From NCBI RefSeq assembly GCF_014648075.1, contig NZ_BMQK01000004.1, forward strand, positions 1-64,000: a stretch of 64,000 nt of DNA. The letters run 5' to 3'. The stretch is from Streptomyces ruber (GTDB taxonomy: Bacteria; Actinomycetota; Actinomycetes; Streptomycetales; Streptomycetaceae). A model generated the notes under the pieces. That model had not been told where the DNA came from and did no database searches. It saw only the letters and a program-made list of their open reading frames with translations. Made by a program: the position numbers and the translations under genes. Position 1 is the stretch's first letter; the number at the start of each line of letters is the position of its first letter. This document shows, piece after piece, positions 44,354 to 54,156 of the stretch.

Positions 44354-46144
44354 GTGCGGCCGGTAGGGAGCAAGTACCTCCTGGAGGAGCCGCTGGGACG
44401 CGGCGCCACGGGCACGGTCTGGCGCGCCCGCCAGCGGGAGACCGCGGGCGCCGAGGCGGCGGTGGCCGGCCAGCCCGGCGAGACCGTCGCCATCAAGGTC
44501 CTCAAGGAGGAGCTGGCGAGCGATCCGGACATCGTGATGCGCTTCCTGCGCGAGCGGTCCGTGCTGCTCCGGCTCACCCACCCGAACATCGTGCGGGTGC
44601 GGGACCTGGTGGTCGAGGGCGAGCTGCTGGCCCTGGTCATGGACCTGGTCGACGGCCCGGACCTGCACCGCTACCTGCGGGAGAACGGTCCGTTCACGCC
44701 CGTCGCCGCGGCCCTGCTCACCGCCCAGATCGCCGACGCCCTCGCGGCCAGCCACGCCGACGGCGTGGTGCACCGCGATCTGAAGCCCGCGAACGTCCTG
44801 CTGAAGCAGGACGGCGGCGAGATGCACCCGATGCTCACCGACTTCGGCATCGCCCGCCTCGCCGACTCCCCGGGGCTCACTCGGACCAGCGAGTTCGTCG
44901 GCACGCCCGCGTACATCGCCCCCGAGTCCGCCGAGGGCCGCCCGCAGACCTCCGCCGTCGACATCTACGGCGCCGGCATCCTGCTGTACGAGCTGGTCAC
45001 CGGGCGCCCGCCGTTCTCCGGCCAGACCGCGCTCGAGGTGCTGCACCAGCACCTGAGCGCCGAGCCGCGCCGCCCGTCCACCGTCCCGGACCCGCTGTGG
45101 ACGGTCATCGAGCGCTGTCTGCGCAAGAACCCGGACGACAGGCCCGGTGCCGCGAGCCTCGCGCGCGCGTTGCGGGTCGTCGCCGAGGGCGTGGGCGTGC
45201 ACGCGAGCTCCGCGCAGATCGCCGCCGCCGAGGGCGTGGGCGTCCTGCTCGCGCCCGACCCGGCCCCCGCGCGGGTGCCCGGCACCCCCGGGCCGGCCGG
45301 CGCCGCCGACCCGACGCAGGTGCTGCCGCAGGGCGCGGGTGCCGACGGGGGCGCGGGCGCGTACGACCCGAACGCCGCGACCAGCGTGCTGCCGCACACC
45401 TCCGGTCCGGCGGGCGCGGCCGACCCCACGGCCGTACTGCCGCAGCACGGGGCCGCCGACCCGACCGCCGTCATGCCGCAGCACCAGCCCGGCGGACCGG
45501 ACGCGCAGGGCGGTCCGGGAGGTCCGGGCGGCCCGGGGCAGGGCGACGACCCGCACCCCTGGCAGAACCAGCTCCGCGCGGCCCGCGACCGCAACGAGCA
45601 GACGCAGGTCCAGTACCTCGACCCGGGCGAGGACCCGCTGCGCCGCCGCCCCCGGCGGCAGGCCGCACGGCCCGAGCAGCAGCCGCCGCAGGGACGGCGC
45701 CCGCAGCCCCCGCAGCCCGGCCCGGGGTACGGCTACCCGCAGCAGCCGTACCAGTCCCCGCAGCCGTACCAGCCGCAGCAGCCCCAGCAGTACCCCCCGC
45801 AGCCGCAGCGGCGCCAGGTCACGCCGCAGCCCGAGCCGCAGCAGTACGCGCCGCCCGCCCCGCAGCGGCCCCGGGCACCCGCGCCCCGCCCGCCCCGCGA
45901 GCCGCGTGAACCCCGTCCGCCGCGGCAGCGCAGCGCCAACCCGATGCGCATCCCCGGGCTCGGCTGCCTGAAGGGCTGCCTGTTCACCCTCGTCATCCTG
46001 TTCGTCGCCGGCTGGCTGGTCTGGGAGCTGAGCCCGCTGCAGGAGTGGATCGGGACCGGCAAGGGGTACTGGGACCAGCTGACCACCTGGGTCGGTGACG
46101 TCTCCGACTGGATCAGCAACCTGGGGAACACCTTCTCCGGGTAG
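44354..46144 (+). CDS. pkaA: Membrane Ser/Thr protein kinase PkaA-like
   Basis: 596 residues. Eukaryotic-type kinase domain at about 5-275: Gly loop GRGATGTVW, Lys in VAIKVLKEE, catalytic HRDLKPANVLL, DFGIARL, and GTPAYIAPE. A 250-residue Pro/Gln-rich, probably disordered linker follows, then one membrane helix (FTLVILFVAGWLVWEL, about 540-558) and a short extracellular tail without PASTA repeats. GTG at 44354 gives VRPVGSKYLLEE; earlier starts add nothing. The name is from the S. coelicolor pkaA-pkaB-prfB order, recalled not searched. Divergent from an FHA-domain ATPase, a likely phosphorylation target. Confidence 0.9.
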   Translation: MRPVGSKYLLEEPLGRGATGTVWRARQRETAGAEAAVAGQPGETVAIKVLKEELASDPDIVMRFLRERSVLLRLTHPNIVRVRDLVVEGELLALVMDLVDGPDLHRYLRENGPFTPVAAALLTAQIADALAASHADGVVHRDLKPANVLLKQDGGEMHPMLTDFGIARLADSPGLTRTSEFVGTPAYIAPESAEGRPQTSAVDIYGAGILLYELVTGRPPFSGQTALEVLHQHLSAEPRRPSTVPDPLWTVIERCLRKNPDDRPGAASLARALRVVAEGVGVHASSAQIAAAEGVGVLLAPDPAPARVPGTPGPAGAADPTQVLPQGAGADGGAGAYDPNAATSVLPHTSGPAGAADPTAVLPQHGAADPTAVMPQHQPGGPDAQGGPGGPGGPGQGDDPHPWQNQLRAARDRNEQTQVQYLDPGEDPLRRRPRRQAARPEQQPPQGRRPQPPQPGPGYGYPQQPYQSPQPYQPQQPQQYPPQPQRRQVTPQPEPQQYAPPAPQRPRAPAPRPPREPREPRPPRQRSANPMRIPGLGCLKGCLFTLVILFVAGWLVWELSPLQEWIGTGKGYWDQLTTWVGDVSDWISNLGNTFSG

Positions 46145-46292
46145 GGGGCCGGTGAGGCGACCCGCCCCTCCCGCGACCGGTGACCGGGGTTGGGGATTTG
46201 TCGACATCCGACGGGTGATTTCGGCCCGGTCGGTGAAGGCAGGGGCCTCGGCCGCGTAGTTTTGGCGACAACACGCGGCCGTAGGAGCAGTT

Positions 46293-47531
46293 TTGGCACG
46301 GAAGATCGGGAGCCGGTACACCGCGAACCAGATTCTGGGGCGGGGCAGCGCCGGCACGGTGTGGCTGGGCGAGGGACCGGAGGGGCCCGTCGCCGTCAAG
46401 CTGCTCCGCGAGGACCTCGCGTCCGACGAGGAACTCGTGGGGCGTTTCGTCCAGGAGCGGACGGCGCTGCTGAAGCTGGACCATCCGCACGTGGTGTCCG
46501 TACGGGACCTCGTGGTGGACGGCAACGACCTCGCGCTGGTCATGGACCTGGTCCGGGGCACCGACCTGCGCACCCGGCTGGACCGGGAGCGGCGGCTGGC
46601 GCCCGAGGCGGCGGTGGCGATCACGGCGGACGTCGCCGACGGGCTGGCCGCCGCGCACGCGTCCGGAGTGGTGCACCGGGACGTCAAGCCGGAGAACATC
46701 CTGCTCGACATGCAGGGACCGCTCGGCCCGGGCGGCGCGCACCCGGCGCTGCTGACGGACTTCGGCGTCGCGAAACTGATCGACACCCCGCGCCGCACCC
46801 GCGCGACGAAGATCATCGGAACCCCCGACTACCTGGCCCCGGAGATCGTCGAGGGCCTGCCGCCCACGGCCGCGGTGGACATCTACGCGCTGGCCACGGT
46901 GCTGTACGAGCTGCTCGCCGGGTTCACGCCCTTCGGCGGCGGACATCCGGGCGCGGTCCTGCGCCGGCACGTGACCGAGACGGTGGTCCCGCTGCCCGGC
47001 ATCACGGAGGAGCTCTGGCAGCTGCTGGTGCAGTGCCTGGCCAAGGCGCCCGCGTCCCGGCTGCGCGCCTCGGAGCTGGCGACCCGGCTGCGGGAGCAGC
47101 TGCCCGCGCTGGCGGGGCTCCCGCCGCTGGACGTGGACGAGCCGGAGGCGGAGCCGGGCGGCGAGCCGCAGGAGGCGACCGCTGCGGCGCCCGCGCCCCG
47201 CGAGCGCGTACGGCGCGGCGCGGTGCCGCTGGTCCCCGGGGCCAAGCCCGACTCGAACCGGGACACGCACACCTCCATGCGGGTGCCCGCCCCGGACGAG
47301 CTGGCCGGCGGCGCCCGCGGCACGGCCAGGGCCCCCCGCACCGCCGGCGCCCCCCGGCCGGGTTCGGCCCGCAACCGCGCCGCGGCCCGCCGCAGACGGA
47401 TCACCCTCGGCGCGGCGGCCGTGGTCCTCGTCGCCGCGGCCGGCATCGGCACCTGGGCGGCCGGCGCGGGCGACGACCCGGGCGGCACCCCCACGGACGG
47501 CACGGAGAGCTCGGCCCCCGGGTCCCCCTGA
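46293..47531 (+). CDS. pkaB: Membrane Ser/Thr protein kinase PkaB-like
   Basis: 412 residues. Kinase domain about 5-265: Gly loop GRGSAGTVW, Lys in [44 protein letters not shown] Pro/Ala/Arg linker and a single membrane helix ([20 protein letters not shown], about 370-390) end with a short outer tail, lacking PASTA repeats. A TTG start at 46293 is supported by the GTAGGAGCAG ribosome site 6 bp upstream. It follows pkaA by 148 bp in the same direction; both kinases resemble each other and may be duplicates. Name from recalled gene order. Confidence 0.9.
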   Translation: MARKIGSRYTANQILGRGSAGTVWLGEGPEGPVAVKLLREDLASDEELVGRFVQERTALLKLDHPHVVSVRDLVVDGNDLALVMDLVRGTDLRTRLDRERRLAPEAAVAITADVADGLAAAHASGVVHRDVKPENILLDMQGPLGPGGAHPALLTDFGVAKLIDTPRRTRATKIIGTPDYLAPEIVEGLPPTAAVDIYALATVLYELLAGFTPFGGGHPGAVLRRHVTETVVPLPGITEELWQLLVQCLAKAPASRLRASELATRLREQLPALAGLPPLDVDEPEAEPGGEPQEATAAAPAPRERVRRGAVPLVPGAKPDSNRDTHTSMRVPAPDELAGGARGTARAPRTAGAPRPGSARNRAAARRRRITLGAAAVVLVAAAGIGTWAAGAGDDPGGTPTDGTESSAPGSP

Positions 47532-47680
47532 CCCGGCGCACCGGGCCGCGGCAACGGTCCCGGACCACGGATCTGCGGTGGCGGAGAACGGCGCATCGGC
47601 ACGGCGCGGGCGCCCCCGCGCACTCCCCGGCGGAGACGGCCGCGCCCGGGTCGGTTGCCACAGCCGTTAGGCTGGAGGGC

Positions 47681-48787
47681 GTGGCAGTCGTCGATGTTTC
47701 CGAAGAGCTCAAGTCCCTCTCCTCGACCATGGAGTCGATCGAGGCCGTCCTGGACCTCGACAGGATGAGGGCAGACATCGCCGTGCTCGAGGAGCAGGCG
47801 GCCGCGCCGTCCCTGTGGGACAACCCCGACGAGGCGCAGAAGATCACCAGCAGGCTCAGCCATCTCCAGGCGGAGGTCCGCAAGGCCGAGGCGCTGCGGG
47901 GTCGCATCGACGACCTCGGCGTGCTCTTCGAGATGGCCGAGGAGGAGGACGACCCGGACACCCGCGCCGAGGCCGAGAACGAGCTCGCGGCCGTGAAGAA
48001 GGCGCTGGACGAGATGGAGGTCCGCACCCTCCTCAGCGGCGAGTACGACTCCCGCGAGGCGCTGGTCAACATCCGCGCCGAGGCGGGCGGCGTCGACGCC
48101 GCCGACTTCGCCGAGAAGCTCCAGCGCATGTACCTGCGCTGGGCGGAGCAGCGCGGCTACAAGACCGAGGTCTACGAGACCTCGTACGCGGAGGAGGCGG
48201 GCATCAAGTCCACCACCTTCGCCGTGCAGGTCCCGTACGCCTACGGCACGCTCTCCGTCGAGCAGGGCACCCACCGTCTGGTGCGCATCTCCCCGTTCGA
48301 CAACCAGGGGCGGCGCCAGACCTCCTTCGCCGGTGTCGAGGTCCTCCCCGTCGTCGAGCAGTCCGACCACGTCGAGATCGACGAGAGCGAGCTGCGCATC
48401 GACGTCTACCGGTCCTCCGGGCCCGGCGGCCAGGGCGTCAACACCACCGACTCGGCCGTGCGCATCACCCACCTCCCCACCGGCATCGTCGTCTCGTGCC
48501 AGAACGAGCGGTCGCAGATCCAGAACAAGGCGACCGCGATGAACGTCCTGCAGGCCAAGCTCCTGGAGCGGCGCCGCCAGGAGGAGCAGGCCAAGATGGA
48601 CGCCCTCAAGGGCGACGGCGGCAACTCCTGGGGCAACCAGATGCGTTCGTACGTGCTGCACCCGTACCAGATGGTCAAGGACCTGCGCACCGAGTACGAG
48701 GTCGGCAACCCCGAGTCCGTGTTCAACGGCGAGATCCAGGGCTTCCTGGAGGCCGGTATTCGCTGGCGCAAGCAGCAGGAGAAGTAA
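47681..48787 (+). CDS. prfB: Peptide chain release factor 2
   Basis: 368 residues. RF2 recognises UAA and UGA and releases the polypeptide. The specificity tripeptide SPF is in [12 protein letters not shown] and the peptidyl-hydrolysis GGQ in [16 protein letters not shown]. The gene reads without interruption, so the programmed +1 frameshift of many prfB genes is absent. GTG at 47681 follows a CTGGAGGG ribosome site. A hairpin terminates transcription downstream. Confidence 0.97.
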   Translation: MAVVDVSEELKSLSSTMESIEAVLDLDRMRADIAVLEEQAAAPSLWDNPDEAQKITSRLSHLQAEVRKAEALRGRIDDLGVLFEMAEEEDDPDTRAEAENELAAVKKALDEMEVRTLLSGEYDSREALVNIRAEAGGVDAADFAEKLQRMYLRWAEQRGYKTEVYETSYAEEAGIKSTTFAVQVPYAYGTLSVEQGTHRLVRISPFDNQGRRQTSFAGVEVLPVVEQSDHVEIDESELRIDVYRSSGPGGQGVNTTDSAVRITHLPTGIVVSCQNERSQIQNKATAMNVLQAKLLERRRQEEQAKMDALKGDGGNSWGNQMRSYVLHPYQMVKDLRTEYEVGNPESVFNGEIQGFLEAGIRWRKQQEK

Positions 48788-48841
48788 CCGCGGGCGGGCG
48801 CCCGGCACGGGCGTTCGCGTTTGGGGTGCTTTGTCGACATA

Positions 48842-48870
48842 ACAACTGTCGCTCACGAGGCGGCAGTTGT
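48842..48870 (+). terminator. Terminator of prfB
   Basis: ACAACTGTCGC pairs with GCGGCAGTTGT (11 bp, one G-T wobble) around a TCACGAG loop, followed by CGTGTTTGCC, 55 bp after the prfB stop. Confidence 0.72.
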
Positions 48871-48944
48871 CGTGTTTGCCTGCCATGTCCGGGTTTTACG
48901 TCACGCTCACATCTCCTCTCGACGGGCATATGCCTGCGAAGCAG

Positions 48945-48962
48945 ACATTGCGCGCGCAATGT
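48945..48962. promoter_or_regulatory. 18-bp perfect palindrome with a -35-like TTGACG
   Basis: The 18 bases reading ACATTGCGC then GCGCAATGT are fully palindromic. TTGACG, a good -35 hexamer, begins 3 bp later (48965-48970). The placement next to a probable promoter of the LAETG surface-protein gene suggests an operator. A matching -10 is not clear; the spacing of GTAGGG is short. Regulator unknown. Confidence 0.5.
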
Positions 48963-49122
48963 GCTTGACGGTGGCCTGAAAAGTAGGGAGGGTGACCGAG
49001 GCATGCGCTGTCTACGGGGACGCATGTGACGCGGGGGGCTTCATTCTTTCCTTGGGCTGCCTCTGACGCCGTGTCCCCGGGCGCTGCTCCACTGACGAAG
49101 AGCTACTGGGGGTAGCAAACAT

Positions 49123-49797
<675 letters not shown>

Positions 49798-49862
49798 GAC
49801 TGAGCGCGTGACGTCCTGCCGCGCAGCCGGCGCGGTGGGACGGTGAGACGGGCCGGACACGC

Positions 49863-49902
49863 GGCAAGGGCCTGGAGTGAGCGCTCACTCCAGGCCCTTG
49901 CC
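49863..49902. terminator. 40-bp perfect palindrome, bidirectional terminator
   Basis: Two 20-bp arms meet with no spacer (centre GAGTGAGCGCTCACTC). It lies between the convergent LAETG gene and zinc-ribbon gene, the right place for a shared terminator. Confidence 0.8.
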
Positions 49903-49948
49903 GTACGCCCTGGGCGCCCTCAGGCGCCCGTCACGGCTCCCGCGGCCG

Positions 49949-50143
49949 TCACGCCGTCTGGTGGGCCGCCACCAGCGCCACGGCCGCTATCAGCACGGCG
50001 AGCAGCGCGATGAGCGCCGTCGGGTTCAGTCCCGCGAAGGGGCTCTCCTGCTGCAACCGCTCACGGTTGGCCCGGCAGACCGGGCAGCGGCCCTCGCTCA
50101 CGGGCGCCGCGCAGTTCGCGCACACCAACCGGTCGTACGTCAT
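49949..50143 (-). CDS. Zinc-ribbon single-pass membrane microprotein
   Basis: 64 residues. Four cysteines in CANC and CPVC (about residues 8-23) form a probable zinc ribbon; a membrane helix, ALIALLAVLIAAVALVAA, fills the C-terminal third. The ATG at 50143 is followed by MTYDRLVCANC. Small zinc-ribbon membrane proteins are widely distributed in actinomycetes; function unknown. It faces away from ftsE and shares the divergent region of 328 bp with it. Confidence 0.75.
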   Translation of the reverse strand: MTYDRLVCANCAAPVSEGRCPVCRANRERLQQESPFAGLNPTALIALLAVLIAAVALVAAHQTA

Positions 50144-50471
50144 GCGCCCGCCCTCCTCGCAGTGGCCTTTCGTGCATGCACAACGCGTCGCGATCCGCGA
50201 CCGTTCCTCTCCACTGTGCCAGGTTCCGCGGAATTCGGCGCGGCCCCGGAGCGACGGCCGGAAACGCTCCCGGTGAGGCGCCGCCGGGGACTCCCGGGCG
50301 CCGCAGGTCTGCCGCGGTCGCGCACGGTTTCCCCCGTGCCCCGGCCGGAGCGCCGCCTTCCGGCCAGTACAAAAGGAACAACCCTCACGAAGAAGTGACC
50401 GTCGCCTGCGCCCGTGCTCCCGGTTCGCGTATGGTCACGCTCATCTACCCCCGGCGACCCGTGGTGCATCC
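50144..50471. other. Divergent intergenic region zinc-ribbon gene / ftsE
   Basis: 328 bp. It should contain the ftsE promoter; TATGGT at 50430-50435, 37 bp before the GTG, is a possible -10, with no clear -35. Nothing else notable. Confidence 0.45.
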
Positions 50472-51161
50472 GTGATCCGATTCGACAACGTGTCCAAGGT
50501 CTACCCCAAGCAGAACCGTCCAGCCCTCAGGGATGTCTCCCTGGAGGTCGAGAAGGGCGAGTTCGTCTTCCTCGTGGGGTCCTCGGGCTCCGGAAAGTCC
50601 ACCTTCCTGCGGCTGATCCTCCGCGAGGAGCGGTGCAGCCAGGGCCAGGTGCACGTCCTGGGCAAGGACCTCGCGCGCATCTCCAACTGGAAGGTGCCGC
50701 AGATGCGCCGCCAGTTGGGGACCGTGTTCCAGGACTTCCGCCTGCTGCCGAACAAGACCGTCGGCGAGAACGTGGCGTTCGCGCAGGAGGTGATCGGCAA
50801 GTCGCGCGGCGAGATCCGCAAGTCCGTGCCCCAGGTGCTCGACCTCGTCGGGCTCGGCGGCAAGGAGGACCGGATGCCCGGCGAGCTGTCCGGCGGTGAG
50901 CAGCAGCGCGTCGCCATCGCGCGCGCCTTCGTCAACCGGCCGAAGCTGCTGATCGCCGACGAGCCGACCGGCAACCTCGACCCGCAGACCTCCGTCGGCA
51001 TCATGAAGCTGCTCGACCGGATCAACCGCACCGGTACGACCGTGGTGATGGCGACCCACGACCAGAACATCGTGGACCAGATGCGCAAGCGCGTCATCGA
51101 GCTGGAGAAGGGCCGTCTCGTCCGCGACCAGGCGCGCGGCGTCTACGGCTACCAGCACTGA
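50472..51161 (+). CDS. ftsE: Cell division ATP-binding protein FtsE
   Basis: 229 residues. ABC ATPase: Walker [17 protein letters not shown]-loop VFQDFRLL, signature [15 protein letters not shown], Walker [13 protein letters not shown], switch ATHDQNIV. With FtsX it forms a membrane complex that activates peptidoglycan hydrolases at division or growth sites, coupling ATP hydrolysis to the periplasmic enzyme. GTG start at 50472. ftsX follows after 34 bp. Confidence 0.96.
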   Translation: MIRFDNVSKVYPKQNRPALRDVSLEVEKGEFVFLVGSSGSGKSTFLRLILREERCSQGQVHVLGKDLARISNWKVPQMRRQLGTVFQDFRLLPNKTVGENVAFAQEVIGKSRGEIRKSVPQVLDLVGLGGKEDRMPGELSGGEQQRVAIARAFVNRPKLLIADEPTGNLDPQTSVGIMKLLDRINRTGTTVVMATHDQNIVDQMRKRVIELEKGRLVRDQARGVYGYQH

Positions 51162-51195
51162 TCCTCACGTCCACGAAAGGCCCGAAGAAGACGCC

Positions 51196-52113
51196 ATGCG
51201 CGCGCAGTTCGTTCTCTCGGAGATTGGTGTCGGTCTCCGCCGCAACCTGACGATGACCTTCGCGGTGATCGTCTCCGTCGGCCTCTCCCTGGCCCTGTTC
51301 GGCGGCTCGCTCCTGATGAGCGACCAGGTCAGCCAGATGAAGGGCTACTGGTACGACAAGGTCAACGTCTCGATCTACCTCTGCAACAAGAGCGACGCCG
51401 AGTCCGACCCCGCCTGTGCCAGGGGCGCCGTCACCACGGAGCAGAAGGAACAGATCAAGGCCGACCTGGAGAAGATGCCGGTCGTCGACACGGTGGCGTA
51501 CGAGTCGCAGGACCAGGCGTACAAGCACTACAAGGAGCAGTTCGGCGACTCGCCGCTGGCCAGCTCCCTGACCCCGGACCAGATGCAGGAGTCGTACCGG
51601 GTCAAGCTCAAGGACCCGGAGAAGTACCAGGTCATCACGAGCGCCTTCAACGGCCGGGCCGGCGTGCAGTCGGTCCAGGACCAGAAGGGCACCCTCGACA
51701 ACCTCTTCACCCTCCTCGGCTACCTCAACTGGGCCGCGCGCGGAGTGATGTTCGTCATGCTGGCCGTGGCGCTGATGCTGATCGTCAACACGGTGCGGGT
51801 CTCGGCGTTCAGCCGCCGCCGCGAGACCGGGATCATGCGGCTGGTGGGTGCCTCCGGGTTCTACATCCAGGCGCCGTTCATCATGGAGGCCGCGGTCGCC
51901 GGTCTCATCGGCGGCACCATCGCCTGCGCCTCCCTCGTACTGGGACAACAGTTCGTGATCGAGGGTGGCGTGACCCTCTCGGAGAAGCTCCCGCTGATCA
52001 ACTTCGTCGGCTGGGACGCCGTCCTCACCAAGCTGCCGCTCATCCTCGCGGCGAGCTTCCTGATGCCCGCGTTGGCGGCTTCCTTCGCTCTGCGCAAGTA
52101 CCTGAAGGTGTGA
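51196..52113 (+). CDS. ftsX: Cell division membrane protein FtsX
   Basis: 305 residues with four membrane helices: VIVSVGLSLALFGGSLLM (about 17-34), then a large extracellular domain (about 45-185) with YLCNKSDAESDPAC, then VMFVMLAVALMLIVNTVRV, AAVAGLIGGTIACASLVLG and LPLILAASFLMPALAASFAL. The SRRRETGIMRLVGAS motif follows helix 2. The outer loop transmits FtsE action to a cell-wall hydrolase. Paired disulfide-capable cysteines in the loop are typical of actinobacterial FtsX. Confidence 0.96.
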   Translation: MRAQFVLSEIGVGLRRNLTMTFAVIVSVGLSLALFGGSLLMSDQVSQMKGYWYDKVNVSIYLCNKSDAESDPACARGAVTTEQKEQIKADLEKMPVVDTVAYESQDQAYKHYKEQFGDSPLASSLTPDQMQESYRVKLKDPEKYQVITSAFNGRAGVQSVQDQKGTLDNLFTLLGYLNWAARGVMFVMLAVALMLIVNTVRVSAFSRRRETGIMRLVGASGFYIQAPFIMEAAVAGLIGGTIACASLVLGQQFVIEGGVTLSEKLPLINFVGWDAVLTKLPLILAASFLMPALAASFALRKYLKV

Positions 52114-52122
52114 CGCACGCCA

Positions 52123-52158
52123 AGAGGGCCGTACGGGCAACCGGCCGTACGGCCCTCT
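52123..52158 (+). terminator. Terminator of ftsEX
   Basis: A 14-bp perfect stem (AGAGGGCCGTACGG with CCGTACGGCCCTCT) and an 8-base loop follow the ftsX stop by 9 bp, with CCCTTGTCC after it. Confidence 0.85.
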
Positions 52159-52180
52159 CCCTTGTCCTAGACTCACCGGC

Positions 52181-53368
52181 ATGCCGGGCCGAGATATGTG
52201 CTGTCCGCCCCGCCGCGTGCGCCGCGGAGCGGCCCTGACCATCGTCTTCGCGGGCGTCCTCGCCGCGGGTGCCGCCACCGGATCGTTCGGGGCACCGGGA
52301 CCCGTCGACAGCGCCGGCGCCGGCGACAGGCCGGTCAGCATCGAACACTCCGCCCCCACGGGCCACCACGAGGACGTCGCCGAGGCCGCCGCCGAGGCGC
52401 TGGCCGAGGGCAAGTCCGCCACGGAGGCCGCCGAGCGCGCCGTGAGCCGCAGCGGGGACCGCTGGGGCGCGGTGTACTCCGAGGGCGAGTACGAGGCGTT
52501 CGAGGAGGCACTGGACGGCGAGTACACGGGCGTGGGCCTGGGGGCCCGGCGCGAGCGCGACGGGCGGATCGAGGTCAGCCGGGTACGGGCGGGCTCGCCC
52601 GCGGCACGGGCGGGCATCCGCGAGGGCGACCGGCTGCGCACCGTCGACGGCAGGGACGTCGACGGCCGTCCCGTCACGGAGGTCGTCTCCCTGCTGCGCG
52701 GCGACGACCACGACGCGGCCGCGGGTACGGCCGTCACGGTGGGCCTGGAGCGGGACGCGCGCGCGTGGAGCGAGACGCTGCGCCGGGCCAGGCTCTCCAC
52801 GGACCCGGTGACCGTCCGCGAGACCGCCGCGGGGGTCACCGTCGTCCGGGTCGCCGCCTTCACCAAGGGCTCGGGCGAGCTCGTACGCGCCGCCGTGGAC
52901 CGGGCCCGCGCGGACACGGGGATCGTGCTCGACCTGCGCGGCAACTCCGGCGGACTGGTCGCGGAGGCCGTGACCGCCGCCTCCGCCTTCCTCGACGGCG
53001 GGCTCGTCGCCACGTACGACGTCGACGGCGACCAGCGCGCCCTGCACGCCGAGCCCGGGGCCGACATCTCCAGACCCCTGGTCGCGCTCGTCGACGGCGG
53101 CACGATGAGCGCGGCCGAACTCCTGACCGGCGCCCTGCAGGACCGTGGCCGCGCGGTCGTGGTGGGCTCCCGCACCTTCGGCAAGGGCTCGGTGCAGATG
53201 CCGGGCCGGCTCCCCGACGGCTCCGTCGCCGAGCTGACCGTCGGGCACTACCGCACTCCGTCCGGGCGAGAGGTCGACGGCCGGGGGATCACCCCCGACC
53301 TGGAGACCGACGAGGACGCCCTGCGGCGGGCGGAGACGGTGCTGAGCGGGCTGGGCGCGCCCTCGTAG
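52181..53368 (+). CDS. Secreted S41-family C-terminal processing protease
   Basis: 395 residues. Signal peptide or anchor (TIVFAGVLAAGAATGSFG, about 20-37), PDZ domain (about 115-195, YTGVGLGARRERDGRIEV and SPAARAGIREGDRL), and the S41 core with Ser in DGGTMSAAELLTGALQ and Lys in SRTFGKGSVQ, the expected Ser-Lys dyad of CtpA-type proteases. It would trim envelope proteins outside the membrane. It lies just after ftsEX, separated by a terminator but conserved in this place, which suggests a link to cell-wall hydrolase control (inference). The ATG at 52181 precedes a short Cys-containing N terminus. Confidence 0.92.
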   Translation: MPGRDMCCPPRRVRRGAALTIVFAGVLAAGAATGSFGAPGPVDSAGAGDRPVSIEHSAPTGHHEDVAEAAAEALAEGKSATEAAERAVSRSGDRWGAVYSEGEYEAFEEALDGEYTGVGLGARRERDGRIEVSRVRAGSPAARAGIREGDRLRTVDGRDVDGRPVTEVVSLLRGDDHDAAAGTAVTVGLERDARAWSETLRRARLSTDPVTVRETAAGVTVVRVAAFTKGSGELVRAAVDRARADTGIVLDLRGNSGGLVAEAVTAASAFLDGGLVATYDVDGDQRALHAEPGADISRPLVALVDGGTMSAAELLTGALQDRGRAVVVGSRTFGKGSVQMPGRLPDGSVAELTVGHYRTPSGREVDGRGITPDLETDEDALRRAETVLSGLGAPS

Positions 53369-53497
53369 TCCGGCCGGGTCCGTCCTTGGGCGCACGGCCC
53401 GCCGGTGCACGGCCCTCCGGCGTGCGGCCCTCCGGCGCGCGGTCCGCGTAAACGACTTCCCGTGCGGTGTCCCCGTGGTGCCAAAATGGCCAGCACT

Positions 53498-53977
53498 ATG
53501 GCTAAGGAAAAAGGGCGCAAGCTGATCGCGCAGAACAAGAAGGCGCGGCACGACTACCACATCCTCGACACCTACGAGGCCGGCCTGGTCCTCACCGGGA
53601 CCGAGGTGAAGTCGCTGCGCCAGGGGAGGGCCTCGCTGGCCGACGGGTTCGTGCAGCTCGACGGGCACGAGGCCTGGCTGCACAACGTGCACGTGCCGGA
53701 GTACAGCCAGGGCACCTGGACCAACCACAGCGCCCGGCGCAAGCGGAAGCTGCTGCTGCACCGCGTGGAGATCGACAAGCTGGAGTCGAAGTCGCAGGAG
53801 ACGGGCCACACGATCGTGCCCCTCGCGCTGTACTTCAAGGACGGCCGGGCCAAGATCGAGATCGCGCTGGCGAAGGGCAAGAAGGAGTACGACAAGCGGC
53901 AGACGCTGCGTGAGAAGCAGGACCGGCGCGAGGCGGAGCGCGCGATCTCGGCGGTACGGCGGCGGCAGCGGGCGTGA
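53498..53977 (+). CDS. smpB: SsrA-binding protein SmpB
   Basis: 159 residues. SmpB binds tmRNA and brings it to stalled ribosomes (trans-translation). Family motifs: [53 protein letters not shown] and the basic C-terminal tail that mimics the anticodon. The ATG at 53498 (MAKEKGRKL) is chosen; an ATG at 53486 would add MAST only. The tmRNA gene itself lies 179 bp downstream, a conserved pairing. Confidence 0.96.
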   Translation: MAKEKGRKLIAQNKKARHDYHILDTYEAGLVLTGTEVKSLRQGRASLADGFVQLDGHEAWLHNVHVPEYSQGTWTNHSARRKRKLLLHRVEIDKLESKSQETGHTIVPLALYFKDGRAKIEIALAKGKKEYDKRQTLREKQDRREAERAISAVRRRQRA

Positions 53978-53996
53978 CGCCGCGGCGGCGCCGCCC

Positions 53997-54056
53997 GGGT
54001 CACCGGGCCGCCGGGTCACCAGGCCGCCGGGCCGCCGGGTCACCGGGCCGCCGGGG
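53997..54056. repeat. Tandem 16-bp GC repeats between smpB and ssrA
   Basis: Units GGGTCACCGGGCCGCC at 53997-54012 and at 54037-54052, GGGTCACCAGGCCGCC at 54013-54028, with an 8-bp half unit GGGCCGCC at 54029-54036. The stretch lies just after the smpB stop and before the ssrA promoter region, and could also form alternative hairpins. Confidence 0.7.
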
Positions 54057-54156
54057 AATACGCTGGCACGGACGTGCGTTGGTCACGTACGATGGCGTCA
54101 GCACCGTGCAGGTGTGAGTCCCTCCTCGCGAGGGGCGCCGTTTGAAAAATCAACAT

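Larger units (their letters stand above)
48788..49122 (+). other. Upstream region of the LAETG surface-protein gene
   Basis: 335 bp. Besides the prfB terminator and the palindrome it contains only an untranslated leader of about 130-150 bp before the ATG at 49123, with a GGGGGTAG ribosome site. No small gene is supported. Confidence 0.5.

Noticed and set aside
47681..48787. Programmed frameshift in prfB
   Set aside because: The frame is continuous from GTG to stop and lacks an in-frame TGA with slippery CTT.
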